64,000 nucleotides of DNA from Bryobacter aggregatus MPL3. GTDB taxonomy: Bacteria > Acidobacteriota > Terriglobia > Bryobacterales > Bryobacteraceae. The notes under the pieces are model-generated. The model was given only the letters and a program-made list of their open reading frames with translations. It made no database searches and was not told the origin of the DNA. The position numbers and the translations under genes are program-made. Below are positions 33,494-42,570 of this stretch, piece by piece. Each line of letters starts with the position of its first letter. The first letter of the stretch is position 1. Where the stretch lies: NCBI RefSeq assembly GCF_000702445.1, contig NZ_JNIF01000003.1, forward strand, positions 4,154,001-4,218,000. The letters are read 5' to 3'.

Positions 33494-36400
33494 TGCGAAG
33501 TTCCGGGATTTCGACTTTGCCCGTAGTGCCGCTATAAGCGAGGAAGCGCGCCGCACGGCGGGCCTGGGCCTCGTTTGCGTTGACCGGGAAGGTGTCGTAA
33601 TTGCGTCCGCCGGGATGGCCGACATGATAGATGCAGCCGCCACGCGAGAGCTTGGTTTCGGTATTGATCAGATCGAAATGGAGCGGCGTGTGGACCTTGA
33701 TCGTAGGGTGCAGGCACTTCGGCGGCTGCCAGGCACGGTAGCGGACGCCGCAGACATATTCACCTTTGACGGCGGTAGGGCGTAACGGCAGACGGCGTCC
33801 GTTGCAGGTGACCACAGTGCGCTCGCCAGTCAAGTTGCGGACGCGCACCTGCAGGCGCTCGACGGAGGAATCGACAAAGCGCGTGGTGCCGCCCGCGCTG
33901 CCCTCTTCACCCAGGACATACCAGGGTTCGATGGCCTGCCGCAGTTCGAGCTCAATGCCATCGTAGGTGACGGTGCCGTAGACGGGGAAGCGGAACTCGA
34001 AGTGAGGCGCGAACCAGGAAGGGTCCATGGGATGGGGGAGTGTAGCGAGCACTTCGGCGAAATCCGTTTGGACAAAGGCAGGCAGCAGGAACTGGTCGTG
34101 CAGCCGCGTGCCCCAGCGGATGGGGTTTTGGTGATAAGGATGATTCCAGAAATGCGATACCAGGGCGCGGATGAGCAGTTGCTGGGTGAGGCTCATGCGC
34201 GCGTGCGGCGGCATTTCAAAGGCACGCATCTCGAGCAGACCCAGGCGGCCAGTGGCGGAATCTGGCGAATAGAGCTTGTCGATGCAGAACTCGGCGCGGT
34301 GGGTGTTGCCGGTGACGTCGACCAGAAGATTGCGAAATAGACGGTCTGTGAGCCAGGGGAGATAGCGGTCTTCGAGGCCGTGGGTGTCCAGTTGCTGGCA
34401 GGCGATCTCCAGTTCGTAAACCGCATCGGGACGCGTTTCGTCGACGCGCGGGGCCTGGCTGGTGGGCCCGATGAAGGTGCCCGAGAACAGATAGGACAGC
34501 GAGGGGTGGTTGAGCCAGAAGAGGACGAGGGAACGGAGCAGGTCGGGACGGCGCAGGAAGGGGGAATCGGCTGGTTTGGCGGCGCCCATGACGATGTGAT
34601 TGCCGCCACCGGTGCCGGTGTGGCGGCCGTCGAGCATAAACTTCTCAGCGGCCAGACGGCAGTGCCGGGCCTCGTGGTAGAGCTGTGTGGTGCCGTAGAC
34701 CAGATCGCGCCAGGAGGCGGCGGGGTTTGTGTTCACTTCGATGACGCCAGGGTCGGGAGTGACCTTGAGGCTACGGAGGCGATGGTCAAAGGGCGGCGCA
34801 TAGCCTTCGATGAGGACAGGCAGATCGAGTTTGCCAGCGGTTTCTTCGACGGCGGCGATCAGCTCAACGTATTCGGCTGCGCTTTCAACCGGGGGCATGA
34901 AGATATGCAAACGGCCGTGCCGAGGTTCGACGGACAGCGCGGTGCGGACGGTGGCGTCGGGTTTTGCGGAAAGTGTCTGCTCGCGAACAATCTGCCGGGG
35001 CGGGCTTTGGAGGAATTCACCCCAGAGCCCGATCTGCGGCGGACCCTCGGAAATGGGCAGTGGACCGCGCGGCGCCATTGGGTCGATCTCATAGATCTTT
35101 CGGATACTGGAATCGGGTTCGTTGGGAAGACTTTGCAGCGGCAGCCGGTAGCCCACCGGCGAATCGCCTGGCACGAGGAAGAGGTGGCGGGCGCGGAGCA
35201 GCCAGAGTCCGCTTTGCCAGGCAGGGCCGTCCTTGGTTTCCAGCTTTTGTAAGGGGAGGACGAAGCCGGACGGTGTGTCGAGGCCACGCTCGAAGACGCG
35301 GCGGAAACGGTCGCGCTCTTCGGGGTTGGCCAGACGGTTGTCGAGCGGATCGACGTTGATCGGCAGTTGGCGTTCCTTGTGGACCCATTGGAGAGGATCC
35401 TCATAGGCGGCGATGACGAAGTCCGGGGAGATGGTGAGGCGTTCGGCAAGCGCTTCGGCAAAGCACAGCGCCTCGCCGGTGCCGTGCCCGTAGTTCTGTT
35501 CGGGGTTGGCGATGAGCCGGTCGTCCTGCCAGAGCGGGGAGCCATCGCTACGCCAATAGCAGGTGAAGGCCCAGCGGGGCAAGGTCTCTCCCGGATACCA
35601 TTTGCCTTGTCCGTAATGGAGCAGGCCTTGGGGCGCGACAAGAGAGCGGAGGCGGCGGATGAGTTGCCCGGCGCGGCGTTCCTTTTCAGAGCCAAGTGCT
35701 TCGGTATTCCACTCCGGACTATCCATGTCGTCCATTGAGACAAAGGTCGGTTCGCCTCCCATGGTGAGGCGGATGTCGGCAGCCTCGAGATCCTGATCGA
35801 CCTGCTCGCCCAAGGCGTCGATGGCCTGCCACTGCTCGTCGGTGTAGGGTTTGGTGACTCGCGGATCTTCGTGGGCGCGCGCGACGCGCATGAGGTGTTC
35901 GAATTCTACCTGACTCGGGCTAACCAGACCGCTGACCGGGGCGGCTGAGGCAGGCTCGGGAGTGGCGGCGAGCGGGATGTGGCCCTCGCCGGCATAGAGA
36001 CCGGAGGTGGGGTCGAGCCCGACCCAGCCGGCGCCGGGTAGATAGACTTCTGTCCAGGCATGGAGGTCTGTGAAGTCTGCCTCGGGGCCAGACGGGCCGT
36101 CGATCGACTTCTCGTCAGCCTTCAGTTGGATGAGATAGCCGGAGACGAAGCGGGCGGCGAGGCCGAGATGACGGAGGGTCTGGACGAGCAGCCAGGCCGT
36201 GTCGCGGCAGGAGCCGCTGCGCAAGGTGAGGGTTTGCTCGGGCGTCTGGACGCCGGGTTCCATGCGGATGGTGTAGCGGATGAGGTTCTGGAGGCGGGAA
36301 TTGAGGTCGACGAGAAAGCTGGCGCTGAGGCGGGGACTGAGGTCGATGGAATCCACAAAGCTCTGGAGTGCGGGCGTGATTGGGTTCGTTTCGAGAAAAG

Positions 36401-36746
36401 GACGGAGTTCGCGGGCGAGTGATTCTTCGTAGTGAAATGGGAAATTTTCGGCGTACGGTTCGAGGAAAAAATCAAAAGGATTGATCACGCTCATGTCGGC
36501 GTGCAGGTTGACTTCGACGGAGAAGTGGGTGGTGGGTTCGGGGAAGACCAGCCGGGCGAGGTAGTTGCCCTGCGGATCCTGCTGCCAGTTGATGAAGTGG
36601 TTGGCGGGCTGGATCTTCAGGGCGTAACTCAAGATTGGAGTACGGCTGTGCGGAGCGGGACGGAGCCGGACAACCTGAGGCCCCAGCGTGACGGGACGAT
36701 CGTAGTTGTAGCTGGTGCGATGGTGGAGGGCTACGCGAATTGCCAT
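33450..36746 (-). CDS. transglutaminase-like / DUF2126 fusion protein
   Basis: 1098 aa. The N-terminal third is a bacterial transglutaminase-like N domain (ALHHRTSYNYDRPVTLGPQ) and core with an intact triad: Cys180 (RSGSCRDTAW), His229 (DLHAWTEVYLP), Asp245 (GLDPTSG). From about 320 to the end is DUF2126 (QDLEAADIRLTMGGEPTFVS, GTGGGNHIVMGAAKPADSPFL, LLEMRAFEMPPHARM), a family usually found with circularly permuted ATP-grasp and alpha-E proteins in predicted peptide-ligation/modification loci. Those partners are absent within the genes on either side. No signal peptide. It is convergent with, and overlaps by 44 bases, the exonuclease gene. Start ATG 36746, 71 bases below the metallothionein stop. 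Confidence 0.9.
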   Translation of the reverse strand: MAIRVALHHRTSYNYDRPVTLGPQVVRLRPAPHSRTPILSYALKIQPANHFINWQQDPQGNYLARLVFPEPTTHFSVEVNLHADMSVINPFDFFLEPYAENFPFHYEESLARELRPFLETNPITPALQSFVDSIDLSPRLSASFLVDLNSRLQNLIRYTIRMEPGVQTPEQTLTLRSGSCRDTAWLLVQTLRHLGLAARFVSGYLIQLKADEKSIDGPSGPEADFTDLHAWTEVYLPGAGWVGLDPTSGLYAGEGHIPLAATPEPASAAPVSGLVSPSQVEFEHLMRVARAHEDPRVTKPYTDEQWQAIDALGEQVDQDLEAADIRLTMGGEPTFVSMDDMDSPEWNTEALGSEKERRAGQLIRRLRSLVAPQGLLHYGQGKWYPGETLPRWAFTCYWRSDGSPLWQDDRLIANPEQNYGHGTGEALCFAEALAERLTISPDFVIAAYEDPLQWVHKERQLPINVDPLDNRLANPEERDRFRRVFERGLDTPSGFVLPLQKLETKDGPAWQSGLWLLRARHLFLVPGDSPVGYRLPLQSLPNEPDSSIRKIYEIDPMAPRGPLPISEGPPQIGLWGEFLQSPPRQIVREQTLSAKPDATVRTALSVEPRHGRLHIFMPPVESAAEYVELIAAVEETAGKLDLPVLIEGYAPPFDHRLRSLKVTPDPGVIEVNTNPAASWRDLVYGTTQLYHEARHCRLAAEKFMLDGRHTGTGGGNHIVMGAAKPADSPFLRRPDLLRSLVLFWLNHPSLSYLFSGTFIGPTSQAPRVDETRPDAVYELEIACQQLDTHGLEDRYLPWLTDRLFRNLLVDVTGNTHRAEFCIDKLYSPDSATGRLGLLEMRAFEMPPHARMSLTQQLLIRALVSHFWNHPYHQNPIRWGTRLHDQFLLPAFVQTDFAEVLATLPHPMDPSWFAPHFEFRFPVYGTVTYDGIELELRQAIEPWYVLGEEGSAGGTTRFVDSSVERLQVRVRNLTGERTVVTCNGRRLPLRPTAVKGEYVCGVRYRAWQPPKCLHPTIKVHTPLHFDLINTETKLSRGGCIYHVGHPGGRNYDTFPVNANEAQARRAARFLAYSGTTGKVEIPELRINPEFPTTLDLRWV

Positions 36747-36817
36747 GGTGGTGGTTCCACGATTTTGGCATGATCGGCGTAGGCTCCGGCAGTATTTGCC
36801 CCGGTGGGGCTGTAACG

Positions 36818-36961
36818 CTAGCTACAGCTTGCGTGTCCGCAACTGCAAAGAATATCGGCCGTCTGGGCCTGCCCTTCGCAGAAGGTGCTGCAGTATTTAC
36901 TATTTGGCACTGCCTTGCATTTGCAACTTGGGTGAGCGCACTTCTCTGATTTCTGTTCCAT
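36818..36961 (-). CDS. small metallothionein (SmtA/PmtA-like)
   Basis: 47-aa cytosolic metal-binding protein. Eight Cys (8, 13, 15, 24, 28, 39, 41, 46) and two His (10, 43) are arranged as CAHPSCKC, YCSTFC and CSCGHASC, the layout of bacterial metallothioneins, which bind Zn, Cd or Cu in a single cluster. Compared with cyanobacterial SmtA one Cys of the first motif is His10 and the last Cys is absent. The start is well supported by AGGAG eight bases upstream of the ATG on the minus strand. No ArsR/SmtB-type repressor gene is adjacent. The upstream 118 bases (36962-37079) should hold its promoter and that of the divergent membrane gene. Confidence 0.85.
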   Translation of the reverse strand: MEQKSEKCAHPSCKCKAVPNSKYCSTFCEGQAQTADILCSCGHASCS

Positions 36962-37079
36962 GAGAGGATCTCCTGCACGGAAGATTGCGCCGGACGCCTA
37001 CCTGTTACCGGATCCTTGGGGGGCCAGATACTGGATAGAATTACAAGATGTGTTTGCGAGTGTTTGTTGGAGGTTGGGT

Positions 37080-38334
37080 TTGAATCGTAGCGGAATCGCA
37101 CTTATTTTTTGTGTCTTTTTGAGCGCGGCACTCTTCTTTTTATATTCGGCTCCTTTGAGTTTGCAGCCCGATGATGTGATGAATACCTGGGTTCATTCCA
37201 TTCCACGATCCTGGGGTACAGAGATTCGCAATCTGTTCACTTTTGAGATTCCACTCGACCGGTCGACGGCCGCCTTGTTCTACCGGCCGATGTATGAACT
37301 GTTTGGCTTTCAGCCGCTTCCGATCCGGATTTATCTCGCAGTGTTGCAATCTGTTTGTGTGGTTCCTGGTGTTTCGTTGCCATGCCTCGGAGCTGACGGC
37401 TCTTCTTTGCATGATTGCGGTGGCCTATTTCCCGCAAATGCAGGATGCATATTTTGGGGCACATATTGTCTATGACACGTTGGCGAGCTTGTTTGGCTGG
37501 GCCGCCTATGTTTGTCTGAAGCGCGCCGGGAATCGCTACCAATTGGTGATTCTGGGTCTGTTTCTTTATCAGCTTGCATTGGGAGCGAAGGAAGTGAGTG
37601 TGTGCATTCCTTTTGTGTTTCTGTTCTGGAAGGACTGGCGGAGCGCTCTGTTGCTTGCACCACAAACGATCTGGTATCTGGTCCGGAAAAGCGCGATGAC
37701 GGCCAATGGCGGCTACTCGCTCGAGTTCAGCATAGATCGTCTCCATCGGAATTTGTCGTGGTATCTCGGGTGGGTTAGCGACTTTACGATTCTCGATGCT
37801 GCTTGGTGGCAGATTGCGATCGTGGCGAGTTTGCCGCTGCTGTTGGCGCTACTGCTGCGGGACCGGCGGCCACTGCTGGGTTGGTGGTTGATTCTGGTGG
37901 TGAGCGGGCTGCTTCTGTTTGCTTACAAGCGGAACATCTACGTCTTTTTCATTGCGGTTCCTGGACTGGGATTCTGCCTGCTGCCCTTGCTCGAGAAGCT
38001 GCAATCCCTTGGGCGGCCGGTCTGGGTGCCGGCGATGCTTTGCTATTGTTTGCTGATTGCTTTTTGGAATGTGCAGCGAGGGGAGAAGTACCGGGTGCCG
38101 TTTTATCTTGATTCGGCGCCGGTGCGAGAAGTGATGGCATCGGAGCAGTACCGCAAGCTGCAAGTGCCCGCGGGGGGATTGGTCGTGGTGGAACAGGATT
38201 CGTTTCCCTTTGATGATTACAATTTGCAGATGCTGTTGAGTTTGAGGATGCACGATGAGCGCTTACGAGTGGTGCGGTTGAAGTATCATCCAATGCCTGC
38301 AGAGAAGGTAGATGCGGTGGTTCGGTTTCCTTAG
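37080..38334 (+). pseudogene. polytopic membrane protein (GT-C-like) interrupted by one frameshift
   Basis: A TTG at 37080 preceded by GGAGG (37069-37073) opens a frame encoding MNRSGIALIFCVFLSAAL, then PLSLQPDDVMNTWVH and PMYELFGFQPLPIRIYLAVLQ. Around 37350 coding continues in the +1 frame: NLFVWFLVFRCHASELTALL, then ten or so hydrophobic helices to the stop at 38334. Either half alone is incomplete. The early Asp-Asp in an extracytoplasmic loop and the helix count suggest a GT-C-type glycosyltransferase or related acidobacterial membrane protein, but no family is certain. The frameshift could be a true lesion, a sequencing error or, less likely, programmed. Confidence 0.7.
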
Positions 38335-38433
38335 AGACGTCTCTGTTCTTACGGAGAGCACTTTCTGAAGCGGCGGGCGATGGTGATTCTGCGCGCTGCG
38401 GAGAGTCCTAAGATATTGGGCAGGAGCCAGTCG

Positions 38434-39231
38434 ATGAGTCTTCGTTCCCTGCTTGTGTTGCTCTTGCCGCGGATGAGGACACTGCTCGCAAAGAGAAGCT
38501 CATGAATCAGCTTGTGAGCGCAGAGTTGGATCGTCGAGACGGCCGCGTGCTTGATCCTGGCCGATTGAGCTATGTCCATCGAGTTGCCAGCCAGGTGGGG
38601 GGCCTCGATGTCGAGTTTCGAATCAGTCGTGGTGTCGAAGCCTCTACGGAGGCAGTCAGTTAGAGGTTGGTGTACCTCAGCGGTGCGCTCTTGTTGCGAG
38701 TTTCGAATGAGACTGAGCTTGCAGCCCTTCTCGCGCATGTACTGGCGCATGGAGACCGTAAGATTGGTCGGATGCCGGAGTGTGTCTTGACGTCGCCGAT
38801 CACGTTTGTCATGAGGCGTCGGGAATCGGAAGCGAGAGCACAGAGAGTGGCCATGGAGTTGTTACAGTCTTCTGGCCATGACCCTACGGCGTTAACGGTG
38901 CGGTTCTCGAAGCCTCAATTTGCGAATGCGTTTGTGCAGGAAGACTTGTTGGCGTTGGGCACTGGAACGGCGCCTGTTCTCGCGGTAGTTCTGGATCGGT
39001 CAGAATTTGGAGCGCAGTGGGAACGGCTGCGAGATCATCTCGGACGAAAGATGAGAACTCTCTTTGACAGCCCCAAGCAGGTGGCGCGCAAGGCCTATGA
39101 AGTGGATAGCATTCCGACGCTGGTGGTGATTGATCGCGAGGGCATTGTGCGCGGTGGAAACGGGCATGAGTGCTGAGGCAGAGGACACAGTGCGAGCGGC
39201 GTTGCGGAAGCTGGGCGTGAGGCTTCCTTGA
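38434..39231 (+). pseudogene. broken M48-type metallopeptidase with redoxin-like tail
   Basis: AGGAG precedes ATG 38434 (MSLRSLLVLLL, a signal peptide). A frameshift at about 38465 leads into ALAADEDTARKEKLMNQLVS, which runs to an in-frame TAG at 38661-38663, then continues RLVYLSGALLLRVSNETELAALLAHVLAHGDRK. M48 proteins have HExxH here; this copy has HVLAH, so the catalytic Glu is gone. About 38940-39160 resembles the end of a thioredoxin fold (KAYEVDSIPTLVVIDREG), and a second frameshift moves the tail into TGMSAEAEDTVRAALRKLG ending at 39231. Stop, two frameshifts and a lost active-site residue make this a clear pseudogene. Confidence 0.75.
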
Positions 39232-39296
39232 GGTGACATCTATCTGTTAGGAATCGTTCATTAAATAGACATTTCTGCTTGGTACTTCTAAGGACC

Positions 39297-42200
39297 ATGC
39301 ATAGGTTTTTGCTGTCTTTCGCCACGCTATTTCTGGCGAGTGTCGTGCCGTTGTTCTGCCAGTTCGATACGGGAAACATTCTGGGGAACGTTTCTGACTC
39401 GTCGAGTGCGCCATTAGGGTCTGCTGGTGTCTTCATTGAGGAAGTGCGCAAGGGAGTTAGCTTCCGTGCGCAAAGCAGTGAGACGGGTAGCTTTGAGTTC
39501 CTTTCCATTCCGATTGGACGATACCGGGTTCGAGTGGAAAAGGATGGATTTCGTCCACAGTCGAGTCCGGAATTTGAACTGACGATCGGAGCGCGGCAGC
39601 GCGTGGATTTCAAGCTCGAGCTTGGTTCGGTGCAGACAAGCGTGCAAGTGACGGCGGAGGTTTCTGTTCTCCAGGCGGACAGCTCGGATCGAGGACAAAC
39701 GATTGGGGCGGCGCAGATTCGTGAACTGCCCCTGGCAGGACGTGCTTATTCCGAGCTGGTCTATCTGAGCACGGGCATTGTCCGGACACCAAGTTCGGGC
39801 GTCGGTTCGGCGCAGCGAGAAGCTTCGTTTAGCGTGAATGGATTGCGAAGTACGGCGAATAACTTCCTGCTGGATGGATTGGACAATAATTATTTCGGAA
39901 CTTCCAATCAGGGGTTCTCCAATCAAGTGGTGCAGCCTCCGCCAGATGCTGTAGCAGAGTTTCGTGTGATTACGAACAACATGAGCGCGGAGTATGGGCG
40001 GGCCGGCGGGGCGACCGTGAATGCGAGTCTGCGTGGGGGCACGAATCAGTTTCATGGCGCAGCCTGGGAATTCTTCCGGAACACGGAGCTGAATGCCGTT
40101 GGCTTCTTTAAGCCGACGACGGGACGGCCAATTCAGAATCAGAATCAATTCGGATTTACACTGGGCGGCCCGATTCTTCGCAATCGCACCTTCTTCTTCC
40201 TGGACTATGAGGCCTATCGCGAGGTAAATTCCTCGGTTGCTTATGCGACCTTGCCGAACGCGGCGCAACGCTCGGGAAGTCTGGGTGTGCCGATCAAGAA
40301 TCCGTTCACGGGAGAGATTTATTCTGACGGTGTGATTCCGGCGAGTGCGGTGATTCGCTATGCGCGGGGCGTGCTGGATGCGCTTCCGGCGAATACGAGT
40401 GCAGCTGCGGCCAATAACTATCAGAGCCTGCGCCGCATCACGGATTCGCGGGACAAGGGAGACTTCAAAGCGGACCAATACTTCTCCGACAAAGTGCGCG
40501 GATTCTTCCGCTTTAGTAAGAGCCGCTTCGATGTGTTCGATCCGGGCACGCTTGGCGTGGGGCTGGCAGGTGGCAATGGCAATGGATTTCAAAAGGTGCC
40601 GTTGACTTCGTTCGCAGGTGGCCTCACCTGGACGATCAATGAGAAGTCGATCCTTGAGGCCCGTCTGGGTTACTCCGCTTCCGAGGCCGGTAAGGACCCG
40701 CCACTGAGTGGCGGACCGAGCTTGCTCGATCTGTTTGGGATTCCGGGATTGCCTACGGACAAGCGTTATACCGGCGGCATCACCGCTGAGACCTTGATCA
40801 GCTTTACTTCGCTGGGCCGTCAGGGGACGAGCCCGCAGTTCCAGCACCCAAGGCTGTGGAACCCGAAGCTGAACTACACACGGATTGCGGGCCGCCATAC
40901 GTTGAAGGCCGGTGTGGAATATCAGTGGCTCGGCGTCGAAACGCTGGATGTGAGTCCGATCATCGGTCGTAATACTTATACGGGATTGTTCTCCGTGCCG
41001 GCAGGTGTGACCGCTACGGCGGCAACACAAGGAATCTATAGCCTTGCAGACTTCCTATTTGGCGCGCGCAATACCTATCAGTTGGTGAACCCGGGGCTGG
41101 TGAATCACAGGCAGCAGTCCTTCTTTACGTACTTCCAGGATGACTTCAAATTGAACTCCAAGTTGACTTTGAATCTGGGGCTTCGTTATGAGTTGGCCAC
41201 GCCGTTTTATGAGCGGGATAACTTACTGTCGAACTGGGATCCGGTAACAAATAAGATCCTCACGGCAAAGAGTGGATCGATCTATGACCGGAGCCTGGTG
41301 CATATGGATACCAACAACTTCGCGCCTCGGCTGGGGCTTGCCTGGACCTTTGCTCCGAAGACGGTTCTGCGCGGCGGCTATGGCATGGGTTACAACAGCT
41401 TCAATCGTACCGGCACGAGCTATCTGGCCTATAACGCGCCACGTTTTGTGTTGGCCAGTGCGGCGCAGACGCCGGGGCAGCCTGGGTTCTTGAACACGCA
41501 GCAAGGTTTCCCGGCTGACTTTACGGCACCGGAGAAGTTCGATCCGCGCAAGAGTACGGTGCAGTATGTGGATCCGAATTCGCCCTGGGGCACAGTGAAG
41601 AGCTGGTTTGTTTCGATCCAGCATGAATTGCCGAAGGGGATTCTGTTGGACGTCGCTTATGTGGGGAACAAGGCCGATCATTTGGCGACCATCAATGACC
41701 TGAATCAGGCGAGGCCAAATGCGATTGGCGAGAACACAAATATCGAAGACCGTCGTCCGAATCTGGCTTACAGTTCCATCTCGGGTACGGTTGCCAATGG
41801 ATTCTCCAATTATCATGGCCTGCAGGTGCGCGCCGAGAAGCGGAGCGAAGCAGGACTTTACTTCCTGAACAGCTTCACTTGGGCGAAGGCGATTGATAAT
41901 TCCAGCCAGGCCTTTGACAGCAGCAACGGGAATGGAACAAGCTTCCAAAATATTTATGACATTGGAGCAGATAAAGGAATCTCAAATTACAATCGCAAGT
42001 TCAATAACATCACGAGCCTGGTCTATGAGTTGCCGGTTGGACGGGGAAGGCGCTTCCTGCAGAGCTCTCATCGGGCCGTAGATCTGGTGTTGGGTGGTTG
42101 GCAGGTGAATTCGATTGTGAACATGCGTGCGGGCGAGCCTTTTACGATGAGTTATACGGCTGCGGCAAGGAGCCAGGTGGCTCCGTTCCTGACGCTGCTG

Positions 42201-42560
42201 GGCTTTAATGCTTTCCGCCCCAATGTGTCTGGAGATCCGTTGATGCCAGAGGGGCAGCGAACGGTGAACTCCTATCTAAACAGGAACAATGTCTCGATTC
42301 CGGACTACTATCAGCCCTTTGGCAATGCGGGCCGGAATATCACGAGAGGTTTTGCCTTCTATCAGGTGGATCTGGGCTTGTCGAAGAACTTCGCGATCAC
42401 CGAGCGGCTCCGGATGCAGTTCCGCGCCGAGGCGTTCAATGTGATGAATAAGGCCAACTTCAGCGCACCGAATGCAAATATTTCGAGCACTGCTTTCGGT
42501 ACGATCACATCGACCTATGATCCCCGGAAGTTGCAGCTTGCTTTGAAATTGCAATTCTAA
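39297..42560 (+). CDS. TonB-dependent receptor, Oar/CarboxypepD-regulatory type
   Basis: 1087 aa from ATG 39297 after AAGGA; a TTG at 39279 is a weaker alternative. Signal peptide MHRFLLSFATLFLASVVPLFCQ. Residues about 25-105 form a carboxypeptidase-regulatory-like Ig domain (GNILGNVSDSSSAPL, FEFLSIPIGRYRVRVEKDGF). The plug region follows (GAAQIRELPLAGRAYSELV, FSVNGLRSTANNFLLDGLDNN, FRVITNNMSAEYGRAGGATVN), then a large beta barrel ending in LQLALKLQF with a terminal Phe. This class dominates acidobacterial outer membranes; substrates are probably large organics or glycans but not deducible. It is 10 bases upstream of an exported lipase-like gene and likely co-transcribed. 39232-39296 should contain the promoter; no confident -35/-10. 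Confidence 0.93.
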   Translation: MHRFLLSFATLFLASVVPLFCQFDTGNILGNVSDSSSAPLGSAGVFIEEVRKGVSFRAQSSETGSFEFLSIPIGRYRVRVEKDGFRPQSSPEFELTIGARQRVDFKLELGSVQTSVQVTAEVSVLQADSSDRGQTIGAAQIRELPLAGRAYSELVYLSTGIVRTPSSGVGSAQREASFSVNGLRSTANNFLLDGLDNNYFGTSNQGFSNQVVQPPPDAVAEFRVITNNMSAEYGRAGGATVNASLRGGTNQFHGAAWEFFRNTELNAVGFFKPTTGRPIQNQNQFGFTLGGPILRNRTFFFLDYEAYREVNSSVAYATLPNAAQRSGSLGVPIKNPFTGEIYSDGVIPASAVIRYARGVLDALPANTSAAAANNYQSLRRITDSRDKGDFKADQYFSDKVRGFFRFSKSRFDVFDPGTLGVGLAGGNGNGFQKVPLTSFAGGLTWTINEKSILEARLGYSASEAGKDPPLSGGPSLLDLFGIPGLPTDKRYTGGITAETLISFTSLGRQGTSPQFQHPRLWNPKLNYTRIAGRHTLKAGVEYQWLGVETLDVSPIIGRNTYTGLFSVPAGVTATAATQGIYSLADFLFGARNTYQLVNPGLVNHRQQSFFTYFQDDFKLNSKLTLNLGLRYELATPFYERDNLLSNWDPVTNKILTAKSGSIYDRSLVHMDTNNFAPRLGLAWTFAPKTVLRGGYGMGYNSFNRTGTSYLAYNAPRFVLASAAQTPGQPGFLNTQQGFPADFTAPEKFDPRKSTVQYVDPNSPWGTVKSWFVSIQHELPKGILLDVAYVGNKADHLATINDLNQARPNAIGENTNIEDRRPNLAYSSISGTVANGFSNYHGLQVRAEKRSEAGLYFLNSFTWAKAIDNSSQAFDSSNGNGTSFQNIYDIGADKGISNYNRKFNNITSLVYELPVGRGRRFLQSSHRAVDLVLGGWQVNSIVNMRAGEPFTMSYTAAARSQVAPFLTLLGFNAFRPNVSGDPLMPEGQRTVNSYLNRNNVSIPDYYQPFGNAGRNITRGFAFYQVDLGLSKNFAITERLRMQFRAEAFNVMNKANFSAPNANISSTAFGTITSTYDPRKLQLALKLQF

Positions 42561-42570
42561 GGAAGACACC

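Noticed and set aside
36799-36811. Hairpin GCCCCGGTGGGGC after the metallothionein gene as a terminator
   Set aside because: Five-base stem, three-base loop and no following T-run on the minus strand.
36960-37079. N-terminal extension of the membrane pseudogene from ATG 36960
   Set aside because: It would begin on the opposite strand of the metallothionein start; the GGAGG-preceded TTG at 37080 begins right at the first hydrophobic helix.
38333-38344. Palindrome AGAGACGTCTCT at the stop of the membrane pseudogene
   Set aside because: Six-base arms with no loop and no T-run; not a credible terminator, and likely chance.
39414-41030. 538-codon minus-strand reading frame
   Set aside because: Antisense to the plug and barrel of the TonB receptor.
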